Of a stretch of DNA of 64,000 nt, positions 23,593 through 33,096 are shown one piece after another. Position numbers and translations under genes: made by a program. The stretch's first letter is position 1. The number at the start of each line of letters is the position of its first letter. This DNA is from Mixophyes australis (taxonomy: Eukaryota; Chordata; Amphibia; Anura; Limnodynastidae), in NCBI GenBank assembly GCA_036250195.1, contig JAVHZZ010000009.1:100028771-100092770 (forward strand), written 5' to 3'. The notes under the pieces were generated by a model. The model saw only the letters and a list, made by a program, of their open reading frames with translations, searched no databases and was not told the origin of the DNA.

Positions 23593-25904
23593 TAAATCAG
23601 TATATGGACAATATAAACATTGCCCATTAAGTATCAATGTTACTGAAATGCTGGAATAACAACACTATGTATTACAAATTATATACATTAATAGCAGTAA
23701 TGGTCACATTTCATACATGGCTCCAGCCACGACTATACAGCGTATTTTAGCGATCTGGACAAAGATTAATTCTGCATGAGGCATCTACTGTAACAGGGAT
23801 AGAGTGCTGCAGTTTATTGACTACAGAGCGTCATTTAAAAGGCTTTTCCATTTTACAGCTATGCCCAGAGAGCTGATCATCACCAAAGCACTGCAGAGAA
23901 TGGGTATGGTTGGGTGCATGTCTGTCACAGCCAAGGCCAGACAGAACAATAGGCAGAAGAGACATGGCAATGCTGGGGGGCCTGTAGAGGTCATTGGGGG
24001 TACACTGTCATATGAGCACAACTCTGAAGGACATGGTTACAATTAGTGAAGGGGCCTGTCCGCCCTGGGCGACAAGAAGGTGTGTGAAGTCACTATCATA
24101 TTCTTCATACTTGGAGGAGCTGCATTGTTGCCAGTGGGAGCTGGACTCCCCCGCAGAGGCTGTTAATTCACTTCAATAAAATTGAATCCAGTTTGCCTGC
24201 TGATGCTTAAGTCCAAGTCGTGGTCAGGATGATTGAATAATTCACACATTAAACAGCATCTAATATAAAATTATAAAAGGTGCTGATCTTAATAAGTTTA
24301 TTTGACAATGGAGGCCTGGAGCTGCTTTTCCATCAGGCCTATTATTAATCCAGTCTTGATTCTTGTTCCGCAGACCCAGGCTCCTTTGTGGACATCTAGG
24401 AAATGTAGCTTTCACCTGCACAAATAGAAGTGCACAGTGCCACCTGACAGGATTTTGCACTGCACCTTGACTATTGTGTAGATGAGGCCCACTTGTGACA
24501 GAAATTTTTGTATATTCTAAATGCTTTTTTTCACTGAAATTGAGCAATTGCTGAGTTGTAAAAAAAAATCAGATACTTTACCTTATTGCAAAACTAACAG
24601 CAAAGTAGACATTGTAGAAATACTCATCAAACACCAGCATTCCACTGAATAAATACTGTAATGGTTATGGTTCAAATGCTTTTAATTTATGTTATTCTAT
24701 TTGTTACAATAAATTGTCTGCTTTATAAATTACTATTTTTTTTTCCACTAAAATACTTCGGCATGTGTGCCATCAACTTTCGTCAATATACTTTATTATA
24801 ACTGACAGAAAACTGTTTGTCATATAAACAACTCAGAAAAAATTGCAGGCGGTGTTATGGAAATGATTTTAATAAAATAAAAACACTCAGTATAATCAAG
24901 CCTGAGTAATAAGCTAAGTATGCGACTAAAAAAAGATAATGGATTAAGTTTACTAGAGGGCAGTTTTGTAAAACTACAGTTGTTTTGGGGCCTATTTTTG
25001 TCGGCTTCAAAACCGCACAATTTACAAAAGCGCCATTTTAATAGTCACCATTCCAATTTTCATTCTAATAAAAATGCAAACTGCCAACAAACCACTGGAA
25101 AATCCTCCGGAAAAAAAGAACTCAAAACAGAGGTTGTTGTGAAAGGCAGGCACTTGAGCTACCTTGTCTTTCAAGAAAAGAAGATAACAATAATGTAAAA
25201 AAACCCTCAGTCCCCTTCATTGTTGGGCCGTGCATATTTAGCATCAGTCCCAGTTCTCTAGGGGGGAGGCTGAAACGTTCAGGCCTCTGTACCTAGTGAT
25301 GGCTATCTACGTGGAATTTGGCCCCTTCTGGTAGCCCTGGCCAGTGGGACCCAGGGAAATAAAATAATCATTGTGCCCCCATAGATAATAATTAAAGCTA
25401 GCCCAATTTATGAAGTATAAATTTAAGTACCAAAAGCTGAAAAACAACCAGCAGATTGAGAAAGCATTATGCAGATTTCTCTATTTTGTGACAAAAATGA
25501 ATTTTGACTGATGAACTTACCTATACATGTAATCCAAAAATGTATCTGCCAATATCTTCTGTCATGAAACGGTAAAAGTTAAGATGCCTATATTTGTATA
25601 GTGTATTCACAGTGAAATTTGTCTCATGCAGATGGCAGTTAAAGTAAGCTACACATTAGCTCAACTCTTTGATTCAGCTTCCAATTTTTCTTATTCTCAC
25701 AAACATAAAGCATTGGATATTTCTGAATACTGTTGGCAAACATTACAGAAGCACTGAGGAGCAACTTCACACCAAAAACAAGACTGTTTTAGGAACTAAT
25801 GAACTACCATCCCTGTTCAGCTGTGGCACCCACAGAGTGCAACTGTTATTACTGTTTCAACATCTGTTCAGCTTCCCAGTGAGTTCAACTGTGATTGCTG
25901 TTGC
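23593..25904. other. Mostly unique-looking sequence; possible conserved noncoding stretch
   Basis: No coding exon is supported: frames at 23804-24046, 23994-24179 and 24260-24547 have no recognisable domain. The part from about 23800 to 24520 has balanced composition and no visible repeat structure, unlike its surroundings, so it is the best candidate here for conserved noncoding DNA. The remainder to 25904 is AT-rich. Confidence 0.35.
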
Positions 25905-26829
25905 CATCTATGCTTAGCTGCAGGACCCTCTGCACCTAACTGTCAGCATTCTGGACCTCGTTGTGTCAGAGCTGCAGAAACTGCCCACTCTATTAACCCC
26001 AGGCAGTAGGTGGCAAAAATCCTTCACCTCCTCCATTGCCCTGTCCAATTTGTTACTTCAGTTTGACCTCTGCCTGTGACCTCACCATTCTTGATTGCTG
26101 CCTGGATTGACCCTTTTGCTTGTGACCCCACCTAGGCATATCGCTGCCTAGGTCAACCCTTTTGACGGTGACCCTGACTACGGATATCACTGCCTGGACT
26201 GATCTTTTGCCTGGTATTTGACTCTGCCCTTCATCTGCGATTCCACTTCTCAGCCTCAGTGTCATGGTATCCGCTCTCTGCTTCAATGGACTTACCTGTG
26301 TTCTGCCTGTTCCGTGATATAATTTCCCAGCCTCAGGTTTGTGATGTACTCTCTCTGCTAATTTGAATTTACCTGTGTTCTGCCTATTATCCGTGATACC
26401 ATTTCCCGGCCTCAGGTTTGTTGTGTCTGCTGTCTGCTCTTTGGGAATTACCTGTGCTCTCTGTCTTCCACCATCCAGATTTGCAGCATGATCTGTATTG
26501 CTCTCCAGCGCCATCTCCACACAAGCAACAACTAATATTACACCCAACACTGAATCTGTGTTGCTATAGACTGAACCATTAATCACTCCCTGCATCGGTG
26601 ACTCAAACCTGGTTGACCTGCTACCTTGTACTGTGGTTAACCCTTCATTTCCTGGAACTGTTTTTGCTATGGACTAACTTGCAATTTCTGATGTCTGAAA
26701 CATATCATCACTTGAACTGACTTGCTGTTTACAGATTTTCTGCACCTGGCTCCCTTGTATATTTGCATTAATAACTTTGTTTTATTAAAACACTTCTGCC
26801 TCACCCTGAGTTCATACAAGGAATACTAA
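25905..26829 (+). repeat. LTR-like segment with internal tandem repeats
   Basis: Contains an array of diverged units of about 55 bp (CTGCCTGGA.TGA.CCTTTTG..., about 26080-26215) followed by units of about 80-90 bp (ACCTGTGTTCTGCCT...TTTCCCRGCCTCAGGTTTG, about 26275-26470). It ends with ATTAAAACACTTCTGCC and GAGTTCATACAAGG just before the young insertion. Repeat-laden sequence ending this way resembles gypsy LTRs, but no ends or target duplication could be fixed. The 180-codon minus-strand frame at 26053-26595 follows the tandem repeats and is not a recognised protein. Confidence 0.35.
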
Positions 26830-26834
26830 CACTC
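26830..26834. repeat. Target-site duplication, left (CACTC)
   Basis: Identical to 35107-35111, directly outside the TG...CA ends of the LTR pair. Confidence 0.95.
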
Positions 26835-26864
26835 TGTCACGGGCACTAGGAGTCTTTACCCAGG

Positions 26865-26932
26865 GATCACCAGGTGGTAGGCTTACCAGAGCAATGTAGA
26901 TGGTAATAGGGTACTCTGGTAGCTGGGTGATC
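26865..26932 (-). other. Nested stem in LTR (copy at 33127-33194)
   Basis: Two stems stack inside each other: GATCACC (26865-26871) with GGTGATC (26926-26932), and TACCAGAG (26884-26891) with CTCTGGTA (26914-26921). In genomic RNA this hairpin would lie about 40 nt before the 5' LTR edge and the primer-binding site. Confidence 0.6.
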
Positions 26933-27049
26933 ACGGAACAGGAAGTGGTAGATGATGAGATGCTCAGGAAAGTCTATGACTAGCAGCACTGGTAATATGG
27001 AGGTAATAATACACGAGGAACTGTATGGACAAGGGCACGTGAAGGTAGT

Positions 27050-27309
27050 CAGTGGTCTGCGATAGCAAGTTGTACCACTGCTATAGTGAGGAGGAATGTC
27101 CAACAGAAACAAGGAGGTGATGAGAGTCAGCGGTCTGCGGATAGCAAGTTGTACCGCTGTCTGAGTGAAGGAATGGAATCCAAGTGGAGGTATCCGGGTA
27201 GTCAGTGGTCTGCGGTAGCAAGTTGTACCACTGCTATGTGAGAGGATACTGGAACAGGTGATACAGGAAACAGGGATCAGTGGTCTGTCATCAGCAAGTT
27301 GTACCACTG
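27050..27309 (-). other. Array of four periodic hairpins in LTR (copy at 33312-33571)
   Basis: Hairpins at 27050-27080, 27128-27159, 27203-27233 and 27278-27309, spaced 75-78 bp, have 7-bp stems CAGTGGT / ACCACTG and loops sharing AGCAAGTTGT. The second has CAGCGGT / ACCGCTG: both stem partners changed, so pairing is kept. The copy in the other LTR is the same except for one loop base in the second hairpin (33410). Confidence 0.75.
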
Positions 27310-28060
27310 AATATATATGTGAGAAGGTGCACGGGGAGAGACTGCAACACAGGATATACACAGGCACCTTATACACGATCCACAGTAATATGCACAATAT
27401 ATATGAATGACTGAACAGGTCTGCAAATATAGAAAGTCTCTTGAAGTAATCCAGCACAAGATAACACAGTCAATGATGGCAATAGACTCAGCGGATAGCA
27501 GACTCCAGAGGAGAACCAACACAGTCCAGCAAGATATGCAATACACCAGCACAGTCAATGAGAAGTATGCATACCGTGGTTCAGAAGCAGGCAGTCAGAT
27601 AGGAGTGCAGCGATACCTGAGCGGCAGGAGGCCAGCTGGATGAGCAGTCCCTGGGTGGATGAGGCAGCGGTCTAGTAGGTGCAGCGCACAGGTAAGTAGA
27701 CCAACAGGGACACGAATCCACAGGAATCAGTAACACGTGGAACTGGACTCAGGGAGGACCCAGGAGAATGGAGATGATCCAGCAGAGGAGTAGTTGATGA
27801 GATACGAATCCAATGCTGACAGGAGGGTAGAGACCAGCGGGACACGTGAAGGCGTGGAGAGCGGATCAGCAGGAGATGGACGATAGCGCTGACAGCAGCA
27901 GCAGGACTCTGCGGGCACACGGAGGTAACCAGTAGCAACCAACAGGTACCAACAGCGATGGAACACGGGAGAGCAGAGTAGACCAGGAGTTGTTGATCAC
28001 GAAGAGTAGCGGATGGCAATGAGAGCAGCAGTCTCGAGGAAACACAGGAGAGCTGAGATG

Positions 28061-28515
28061 AGACTGCAGTGCACAGGGGCAGTGGATAGGAATCAGCTAA
28101 CAGTCACGATGATGAACACAGGCGAGTTGCAAGCTGGAGACTGTAGTGCACGGAGGCAGCGGATAGGAATCAGCTAACAGTCACGATGATGAACACAGGC
28201 GAGTTGCACGCTGGAGACTGTAGTGCACGGAGGCAGCGGATAGGAATCAGCTCACAGACTTGATGATGAACAGGTGAGTCGATGTGAAGTAAAGGCTGGA
28301 GTGCACGGAGGCAGCGGATAGGAATCAGCAAACAGTCACAATGATATATAATAGCGTTGAAGTGGTTTAGAAGACTGTAGTGCACGGAGGCAGCGGATAG
28401 GAATCAGCAAACAGTCACAATGATATATAATAGCGTTGAAGTGGTTTAGAAGACTGTAGTGCACGGAGGCAGCGGATAGGAATCAGCAAACAGTCACGAT
28501 GATACAGTTGATGGT
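28061..28515 (-). repeat. Six-unit tandem array in LTR (copy at 34323-34777)
   Basis: Six units of about 70-85 bp share AGTGCACGGAGGCAGCGGAT and AGGAATCAGC, and most share AACAGTCAC. Units 1-3 carry one tail (GATGATGAACA...), units 4-6 another (ATGATATATAATAGCG... in two), showing stepwise expansion. Confidence 0.85.
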
Positions 28516-28519
28516 AGAA

Positions 28520-28587
28520 GTGGTATGGGAACCACAGTAGTAGAAGTGGTTTGGAAACCACAGAGATAGAAGTGGTTTGGAAACCAC
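28520..28587 (-). repeat. Three short inverted repeats in LTR
   Basis: GTGGTTTGGAAACCAC occurs at 28546-28561 and 28572-28587, with a variant GTGGTATGGGAACCAC at 28520-28535. Spacing is 26 bp. Each can form a stem with a tiny loop. The matching set is at 34782-34849. Confidence 0.75.
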
Positions 28588-28777
28588 AGGAATCAGCAGC
28601 GCTGAATACACGAGGAATACAGGAACACCTTCAGAGACTCATGGGGAATGAGACTCCAAGATCAGGCAACGTGGTGTTGACCACAGGTGCTTAATATAGG
28701 GAGTGTTGCCTGATCTGCCAATTGAGTTAAAGGGACATACACTGAAGTATAGGAAAGGGCTGCGCATGCGCAGACCT

Positions 28778-31700
28778 TCAGGATGGAGGACGGCCACGGT
28801 TCCTAAATGTCCGGGAAGGAGCACTCACGGTCCGGTGAGTGACAGTACCCCCCCTTTTAAAGGTGGGCACAGAACGCCTGGAACCGGGCTTGTCCGGATT
28901 TTTGGAATAAAACTTCTTCAAAAGGGCAGGAGCATTAAGATCTTCAGCTTTGATCCAAGAGCGCTCCTCAGGACCAAAGCCCTTCCAATGAACGAGGAAA
29001 TGGAGGACTCCTCGCGAAATTTTTGCGTCTAGTACCTCAGTAATCTCGAAATCCTCCTCCTGATGAACTTGAACTGGCTGCGGAGCTGAGGGAGGAGTTG
29101 AGAAACGGTTGATAATAAGAGGTTTGAGCAAGGATACATGGAAGGCATTAGAAATCCGAAGATTCTTAGGAAGAAGAAGTTTCACACATACTGGATTGAT
29201 TACTTGAATGATCCTATATGGACCAATAAAACGAGGGGCGAATTTCATGGATGGAACCTTCAAACGAATATTTTTGGTGGATAACCAGACACGATCTCCA
29301 ATTTTTAGTGGGGGAATAGCCCGCCTCTTCTTATCTGCGAAAGATTTATATTTGATAGATGTCTTCTTTAAACAGGTTTTGACCTGAGACCAGATATTTT
29401 TAAAGGTCTGACAAACAGTTCCCACCGCAGGAACTTGGGTGGGCGGGAGGGCAGGAAATTCCGGAAAAGACGGATGGTGACCGTAGACCACAAAAAATGG
29501 AGTTTTGGATGATGACTCATGGTACATGTTGTTATGGGCGAATTCAGCCCAAGGAAGCAACTCTACCCAGTTGTCTTGATTGGCTGATGAAAACATTCTT
29601 ATAAAAGTCTCAAGATCTTGATTGACACGTTCAGTTTGTCCGTTAGATTGCGGATGGTAAGAAGATGAGAGTGCTAATCGTATGCCCAAGGTTTTACAAA
29701 GGGCTCGCCAGAATCTGGAGACGAATTGTACTCCTCTATCGGACACAATCTCAGACGGACATCCATGGATACGGAAGATCTCTTTAATGAAATGTTCAGC
29801 CAGGATAGACGAGGAAGGCAAACCAGACAGAGGGATGAAATGAGCCATCTTCAAAAATCTGTCTACCACCACCCAAATAGTGTTATGATTCTTACTAGGT
29901 GGTAAGTCAGTAACGAAATCCATACTAATATGGGTCCATGGTTTGGACGGAATGGGTAGTGGTCGCAGCAACCCTGCTGGAGTTCTGCGGGAGGATTTGA
30001 ACTGGGAACATAGTTCACAGGAAGCAATGAACTCTTTGACGTCTCTCCTCATTGAAGGCCACCAGTAACTTCGAGAGAGAATCTCAAAGGTCTTGTGTTC
30101 ACCGGCGTGTCCAGAAAAACGAGAGGCATGGAACCACGAAAGGATTTTCCTCCTTAGAGTAGGAGGCACGAGGGTCTTCCCAAATGGTAGCGTTTTGGTG
30201 GATGAAGCAGCCAGTGAGATACATTTGGGGTCTAGAATGGTATGGTTGGAAACCTCTTCTATATCAGAGGACGTCACAAAGGCTCTAGATAAAGCGTCCG
30301 CTTTTTTGTTCTTGGCAGCTGGTTTGAAGGTTATTATTAATTCAAAACGGGAAAAGAAAAGAGACCATCTTGCTTGACGAGGGTTCAAGCATTGGGCAGA
30401 CTGAAGATATGACAAGTTCTTATGATCCGTGAAGATCGTCACCGGATGGCGAGCTCCCTCCAATAAGTATCTCCATTCCTCTAATGCAGCTTTGATAGCC
30501 AGTAATTCCTTATCCCCGATAGTATAATTCTTCTCTGCGGGCAGGAGGCCCCGAGAATAGAAGGCACAAGGATGGAATTTTTGCTGTTCCGAGCGTTGGG
30601 AGAGAATAGCTCCTAAGCCCACATTAGAGGCATCTACTTCTAGAAAGAAGGGGAGTGTCACATCAGGCTGTCGAAGGATTGGAGCCGAAGAGAAGGACTC
30701 TTTTAGTGTTTGAAAGGCTTGAAGAGCCTCAGGTGACCATTGCTTAGGATTAGCCCCTTTTCGAGTCAGGGCCACAATAGGAGATGCAATGGAAGAAAAG
30801 TCTTGAATGAAGCGTCTATAGTAATTGGCAAAACCTAAAAAACGCTGGATAGCACGAAGAGTAGTTGGCTGGGGCCAATGTAGTACAGCATTCACCTTGT
30901 CTGGATCCATCTTCAGGCCAACTCCGGAAACTATATACCCCAAGAATGGAATCTGGGGTAATTCGAATGAACATTTTTCTAATTTACAGAACAATGAATT
31001 TTTCCGTAGCCTGGAGAGGACTTCTGCCACATGTTGGTGGTGAGAAGGCAGGTCCTGTGAAAATATCAATATGTCGTCCAGGTAGACGACGACACATACA
31101 TATAATAAGTCCCGAAAGATCTCATTGATGAAGCCTTGAAAAACAGCGGGGGCATTACACAGCCCGAAAGGCATTACCAGATATTCGTAATGCCCGTCTC
31201 TGGTGTTAAACGCTGTCTTCCATTCGTCACCGGAACGGATTCTGATTAAATTGTAGGCACCACGAAGATCCAACTTAGTATAGATACGGGCTCCCTTGAT
31301 GCGATCGAATAGCTCAGTGATCAGCGGAATGGGATACCGATTCTTGATAGTAATGGCATTGAGTCCACGAAAATCTATGCAAGGGCGTAATGATCCATCC
31401 TTCTTTTTGACGAAGAAGAACCCAGCTCCAGCGGGAGATGTGGAAGGTCGAATAAACCCACGCTGGAGGTTCTCCTGTATATACTCAGATGTAGCTTGAG
31501 TTTCAGGTAACGAGAGTGGATAGACCCGGCCCCTGGGAGGAGTCTTGCCAGGAAGAAGATCGATCGGACAATCCCAAGAACGATGAGGAGGAAGACGTTC
31601 AGACTGAGCTTTATCAAAAACATCAGAAAAAGAAGCATATTGAGGAGGGAGTCCCGGTGAGGTAGATGAGATGGAAGATTGCTGTACTTTGAGAGGAATG

Positions 31701-32140
31701 ACTTGGGAAAGGCAACGATGGTGACATTCAGACCCCCAAGACGTAACTTGAGGGGTGCGCCAGTCAATCTGGGGAGAGTGACACTGAAGCCATGGAAGGC
31801 CTAAGACAATCGGACTTGTTGTCACAGGAAGGATTAAAAAAGATATTTCTTCATGATGCAGGGCACCAATCTGAAGGGTTACTGGCGACGTACTCTGGGT
31901 GATGAGACCGTTGATGAGACGTGATCCATCTATAGCCGTCACAGTAATGGGAGTTTTTAAAGTAATCACTGGTAGAGACCATTGATGTACTAATGATTTG
32001 GAAATAAAATTTCCTGCTGCTCCGGAATCAATCAATGCCTGTGACTCAAAGGTTTTGGTAGCACAGGAAATCGTAACATCAAAGGCGCAGACTTTAGATT
32101 TCAAGGAAGATGGAGAGGACTCCAGGGACCCTAACTTCAC
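28778..32140 (-). CDS. pol: Chromovirus Pol: protease-RT-RNase H-integrase-chromodomain
   Basis: An uninterrupted 1120-codon frame encoding the replication and integration enzymes of the element. Domains in order: aspartic protease (LIDSGA around residue 37); reverse transcriptase (residues about 205-400, KLDLRGAY with Asp291, YLDD 353-356); RNase H (Asp503, Glu545, Asp572, Asp615); integrase zinc finger (His671, His678, Cys708, Cys711); catalytic core Asp741, Asp801, Glu837 with 35 residues between the last two; GPY/F motif (973-975); chromodomain (about 1030-1085, HWKGF...ERSWI). All catalytic residues are present. The first codon listed is GTG, not ATG. The frame stays open upstream to the slippery site at 32167-32173, so Pol is most likely made as a Gag-Pol fusion. 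The C-terminus reads through the polypurine tract into the 3' LTR. Confidence 0.95.
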   Translation of the reverse strand: MKLGSLESSPSSLKSKVCAFDVTISCATKTFESQALIDSGAAGNFISKSLVHQWSLPVITLKTPITVTAIDGSRLINGLITQSTSPVTLQIGALHHEEISFLILPVTTSPIVLGLPWLQCHSPQIDWRTPQVTSWGSECHHRCLSQVIPLKVQQSSISSTSPGLPPQYASFSDVFDKAQSERLPPHRSWDCPIDLLPGKTPPRGRVYPLSLPETQATSEYIQENLQRGFIRPSTSPAGAGFFFVKKKDGSLRPCIDFRGLNAITIKNRYPIPLITELFDRIKGARIYTKLDLRGAYNLIRIRSGDEWKTAFNTRDGHYEYLVMPFGLCNAPAVFQGFINEIFRDLLYVCVVVYLDDILIFSQDLPSHHQHVAEVLSRLRKNSLFCKLEKCSFELPQIPFLGYIVSGVGLKMDPDKVNAVLHWPQPTTLRAIQRFLGFANYYRRFIQDFSSIASPIVALTRKGANPKQWSPEALQAFQTLKESFSSAPILRQPDVTLPFFLEVDASNVGLGAILSQRSEQQKFHPCAFYSRGLLPAEKNYTIGDKELLAIKAALEEWRYLLEGARHPVTIFTDHKNLSYLQSAQCLNPRQARWSLFFSRFELIITFKPAAKNKKADALSRAFVTSSDIEEVSNHTILDPKCISLAASSTKTLPFGKTLVPPTLRRKILSWFHASRFSGHAGEHKTFEILSRSYWWPSMRRDVKEFIASCELCSQFKSSRRTPAGLLRPLPIPSKPWTHISMDFVTDLPPSKNHNTIWVVVDRFLKMAHFIPLSGLPSSSILAEHFIKEIFRIHGCPSEIVSDRGVQFVSRFWRALCKTLGIRLALSSSYHPQSNGQTERVNQDLETFIRMFSSANQDNWVELLPWAEFAHNNMYHESSSKTPFFVVYGHHPSFPEFPALPPTQVPAVGTVCQTFKNIWSQVKTCLKKTSIKYKSFADKKRRAIPPLKIGDRVWLSTKNIRLKVPSMKFAPRFIGPYRIIQVINPVCVKLLLPKNLRISNAFHVSLLKPLIINRFSTPPSAPQPVQVHQEEDFEITEVLDAKISRGVLHFLVHWKGFGPEERSWIKAEDLNAPALLKKFYSKNPDKPGSRRSVPTFKRGGTVTHRTVSAPSRTFRNRGRPPS
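28848..28858 (-). promoter_or_regulatory. Polypurine tract
   Basis: On the minus strand AAAAGGGGGGG ends three bases before the TGTCAC start of the 3' LTR, the position at which plus-strand DNA synthesis is primed. It lies inside the pol reading frame. Confidence 0.9.
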
Positions 32141-32154
32141 CTCTCCAGAACTAG

Positions 32155-33083
32155 TTAGGGCCTGGCATTTCCCGATCTCTTAGGGCACGAGCTGAGAATA
32201 TGAGTGGAATCAGCACAATAGATACAGAGTCTATTCTTTACTCTTCGTTTCCTTTCCTCTGAAGATAATTTGGAACGTCCTATCTCCATGGGAATCACAG
32301 AGGGTGAAACTGGACGAAATTGAGGGTTAGAACGAAGAGGTGCTTTAGCTGAAGTTGTTCTCTCAGCCTCTCTTTCACGAAATCTCATATCAACACGATG
32401 GCATAGAGAGATCAAATCTTCAAGTGACGACGGAAGCTCTTGAGTAGTCAGTGCATCTTTAATTTTATCGGAAAGCCCCTGCCAGAAGGCGGCAACTAGG
32501 GCTTCAGTGTTCCACTGAAGTTCAGAGGCTAAGATCCTAAATTGAATGACGTACTGGCCTACTGTATGAGATCCTTGTCGCAGACGGAGGATGCTGGAAG
32601 CAGCGGAGGTCACACGACCTGGTTCATCGAACACACTTCGGAATGTAGAAATGAATTTGGTACTATCTTGTAATATTGGATCGTTTCTTTCCCACAGAGG
32701 GGAGGCCCAAGCCAGGGCTTGTCCTGAAAACAACGAGATAAGATAGGCCACTCTGGAACGATGGGTAGAAAAATTTTGAGGTTGGAGCTCAAAATGGACT
32801 GAGGACTAAGGAAACCCCTACAAGTTTTGGGGTCTCCATCGTACTTTGACGGAGTAGGCAGGTGAAGCGTGGAAGCTGTAGACACCTGGGATGGCACTGG
32901 GGAAACGGAGGAAAGCACAGGAGCCTCAGTAGTAGCTGTCACAGTCTGTCCAGATGTTCCTTGGGAGGTTAATGACTGATAACACTGAAGTAACAGCTGT
33001 TGGCGGGCATCCTGTTGCTCCACACGGCTGACCAGATGCTGCAGCATCTCTTTGGCGGTAGGTTCCGTATCTGGGTCTGTCAT
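32155..33083 (-). pseudogene. gag: Chromovirus gag, broken by one frameshift
   Basis: gag encodes the capsid and nucleic-acid-binding protein that packages the element's RNA. The ATG at 33083 lies one base beyond the primer-binding site. The first part (33083 to about 32808, about 92 codons) has a Gln-rich predicted coiled N-terminus and a KYDGDP stretch. The second part, in another frame from about 32805 to the stop at 32155, holds the retrotransposon-gag core (ISLFSGQALAW...FWQGLSDKI) and a C-X2-C-X4-H-X4-C zinc knuckle (Cys-Ile-Tyr-Cys...His...Cys) near the C-terminus. The two frames change between 32790 and 32808, close to a TAG in the second frame, so a small indel is likely. Otherwise the gene looks complete. 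The break is probably specific to this copy or an assembly error. Confidence 0.85.
32167..32173 (-). promoter_or_regulatory. Putative -1 frameshift site G GGA AAT
   Basis: On the minus strand the heptamer GGGAAAT is in the X-XXY-YYZ register relative to gag. It lies 12 nt upstream of the gag TAA, and slipping back one base enters the frame that is open into pol. The sushi-derived mammalian gene PEG10 uses the related G-GGA-AAC, which supports the interpretation. Confidence 0.65.
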
Positions 33084-33084
33084 G

Positions 33085-33094
33085 GCCTGATCTT
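33085..33094 (-). promoter_or_regulatory. Self-priming-type primer-binding site
   Basis: On the minus strand, two bases (GT) after the 5' LTR comes AAGATCAGGC. It is exactly complementary to GCCTGATCTT in the LTR (34920-34929), which sits at the predicted RNA 5' end. I do not recognise a tRNA 3' end here. Confidence 0.7.
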
Positions 33095-33096
33095 AC

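Larger units (their letters stand above)
26835..28844 (-). repeat. 3' LTR of the chromovirus
   Basis: 2010 bp, TGTCAC...GTGACA. On the minus strand U3 is short (28844 to about 28668), holding the TATA box. Most of the LTR is downstream of the predicted start and contains a six-unit tandem array, three short inverted repeats, four periodic hairpins and a nested stem near the inner end. The pol frame runs 67 bp into this LTR. Confidence 0.97.

Noticed and set aside
26053..26595. 180-codon minus-strand frame
   Set aside because: It follows the tandem repeats of the LTR-like segment, and its residue pattern repeats with the DNA units; no protein family recognised.
26867..28385. Many open frames of 60-196 codons in the LTR, repeated identically at 33129-34647
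   Set aside because: They lie in tandem-repeat and hairpin-rich LTR sequence, occur on both strands and match no domain. Their conservation between LTRs only reflects LTR identity.
30093..31499. Plus-strand frames opposite pol
   Set aside because: Shadows of the strongly coding minus-strand pol gene.
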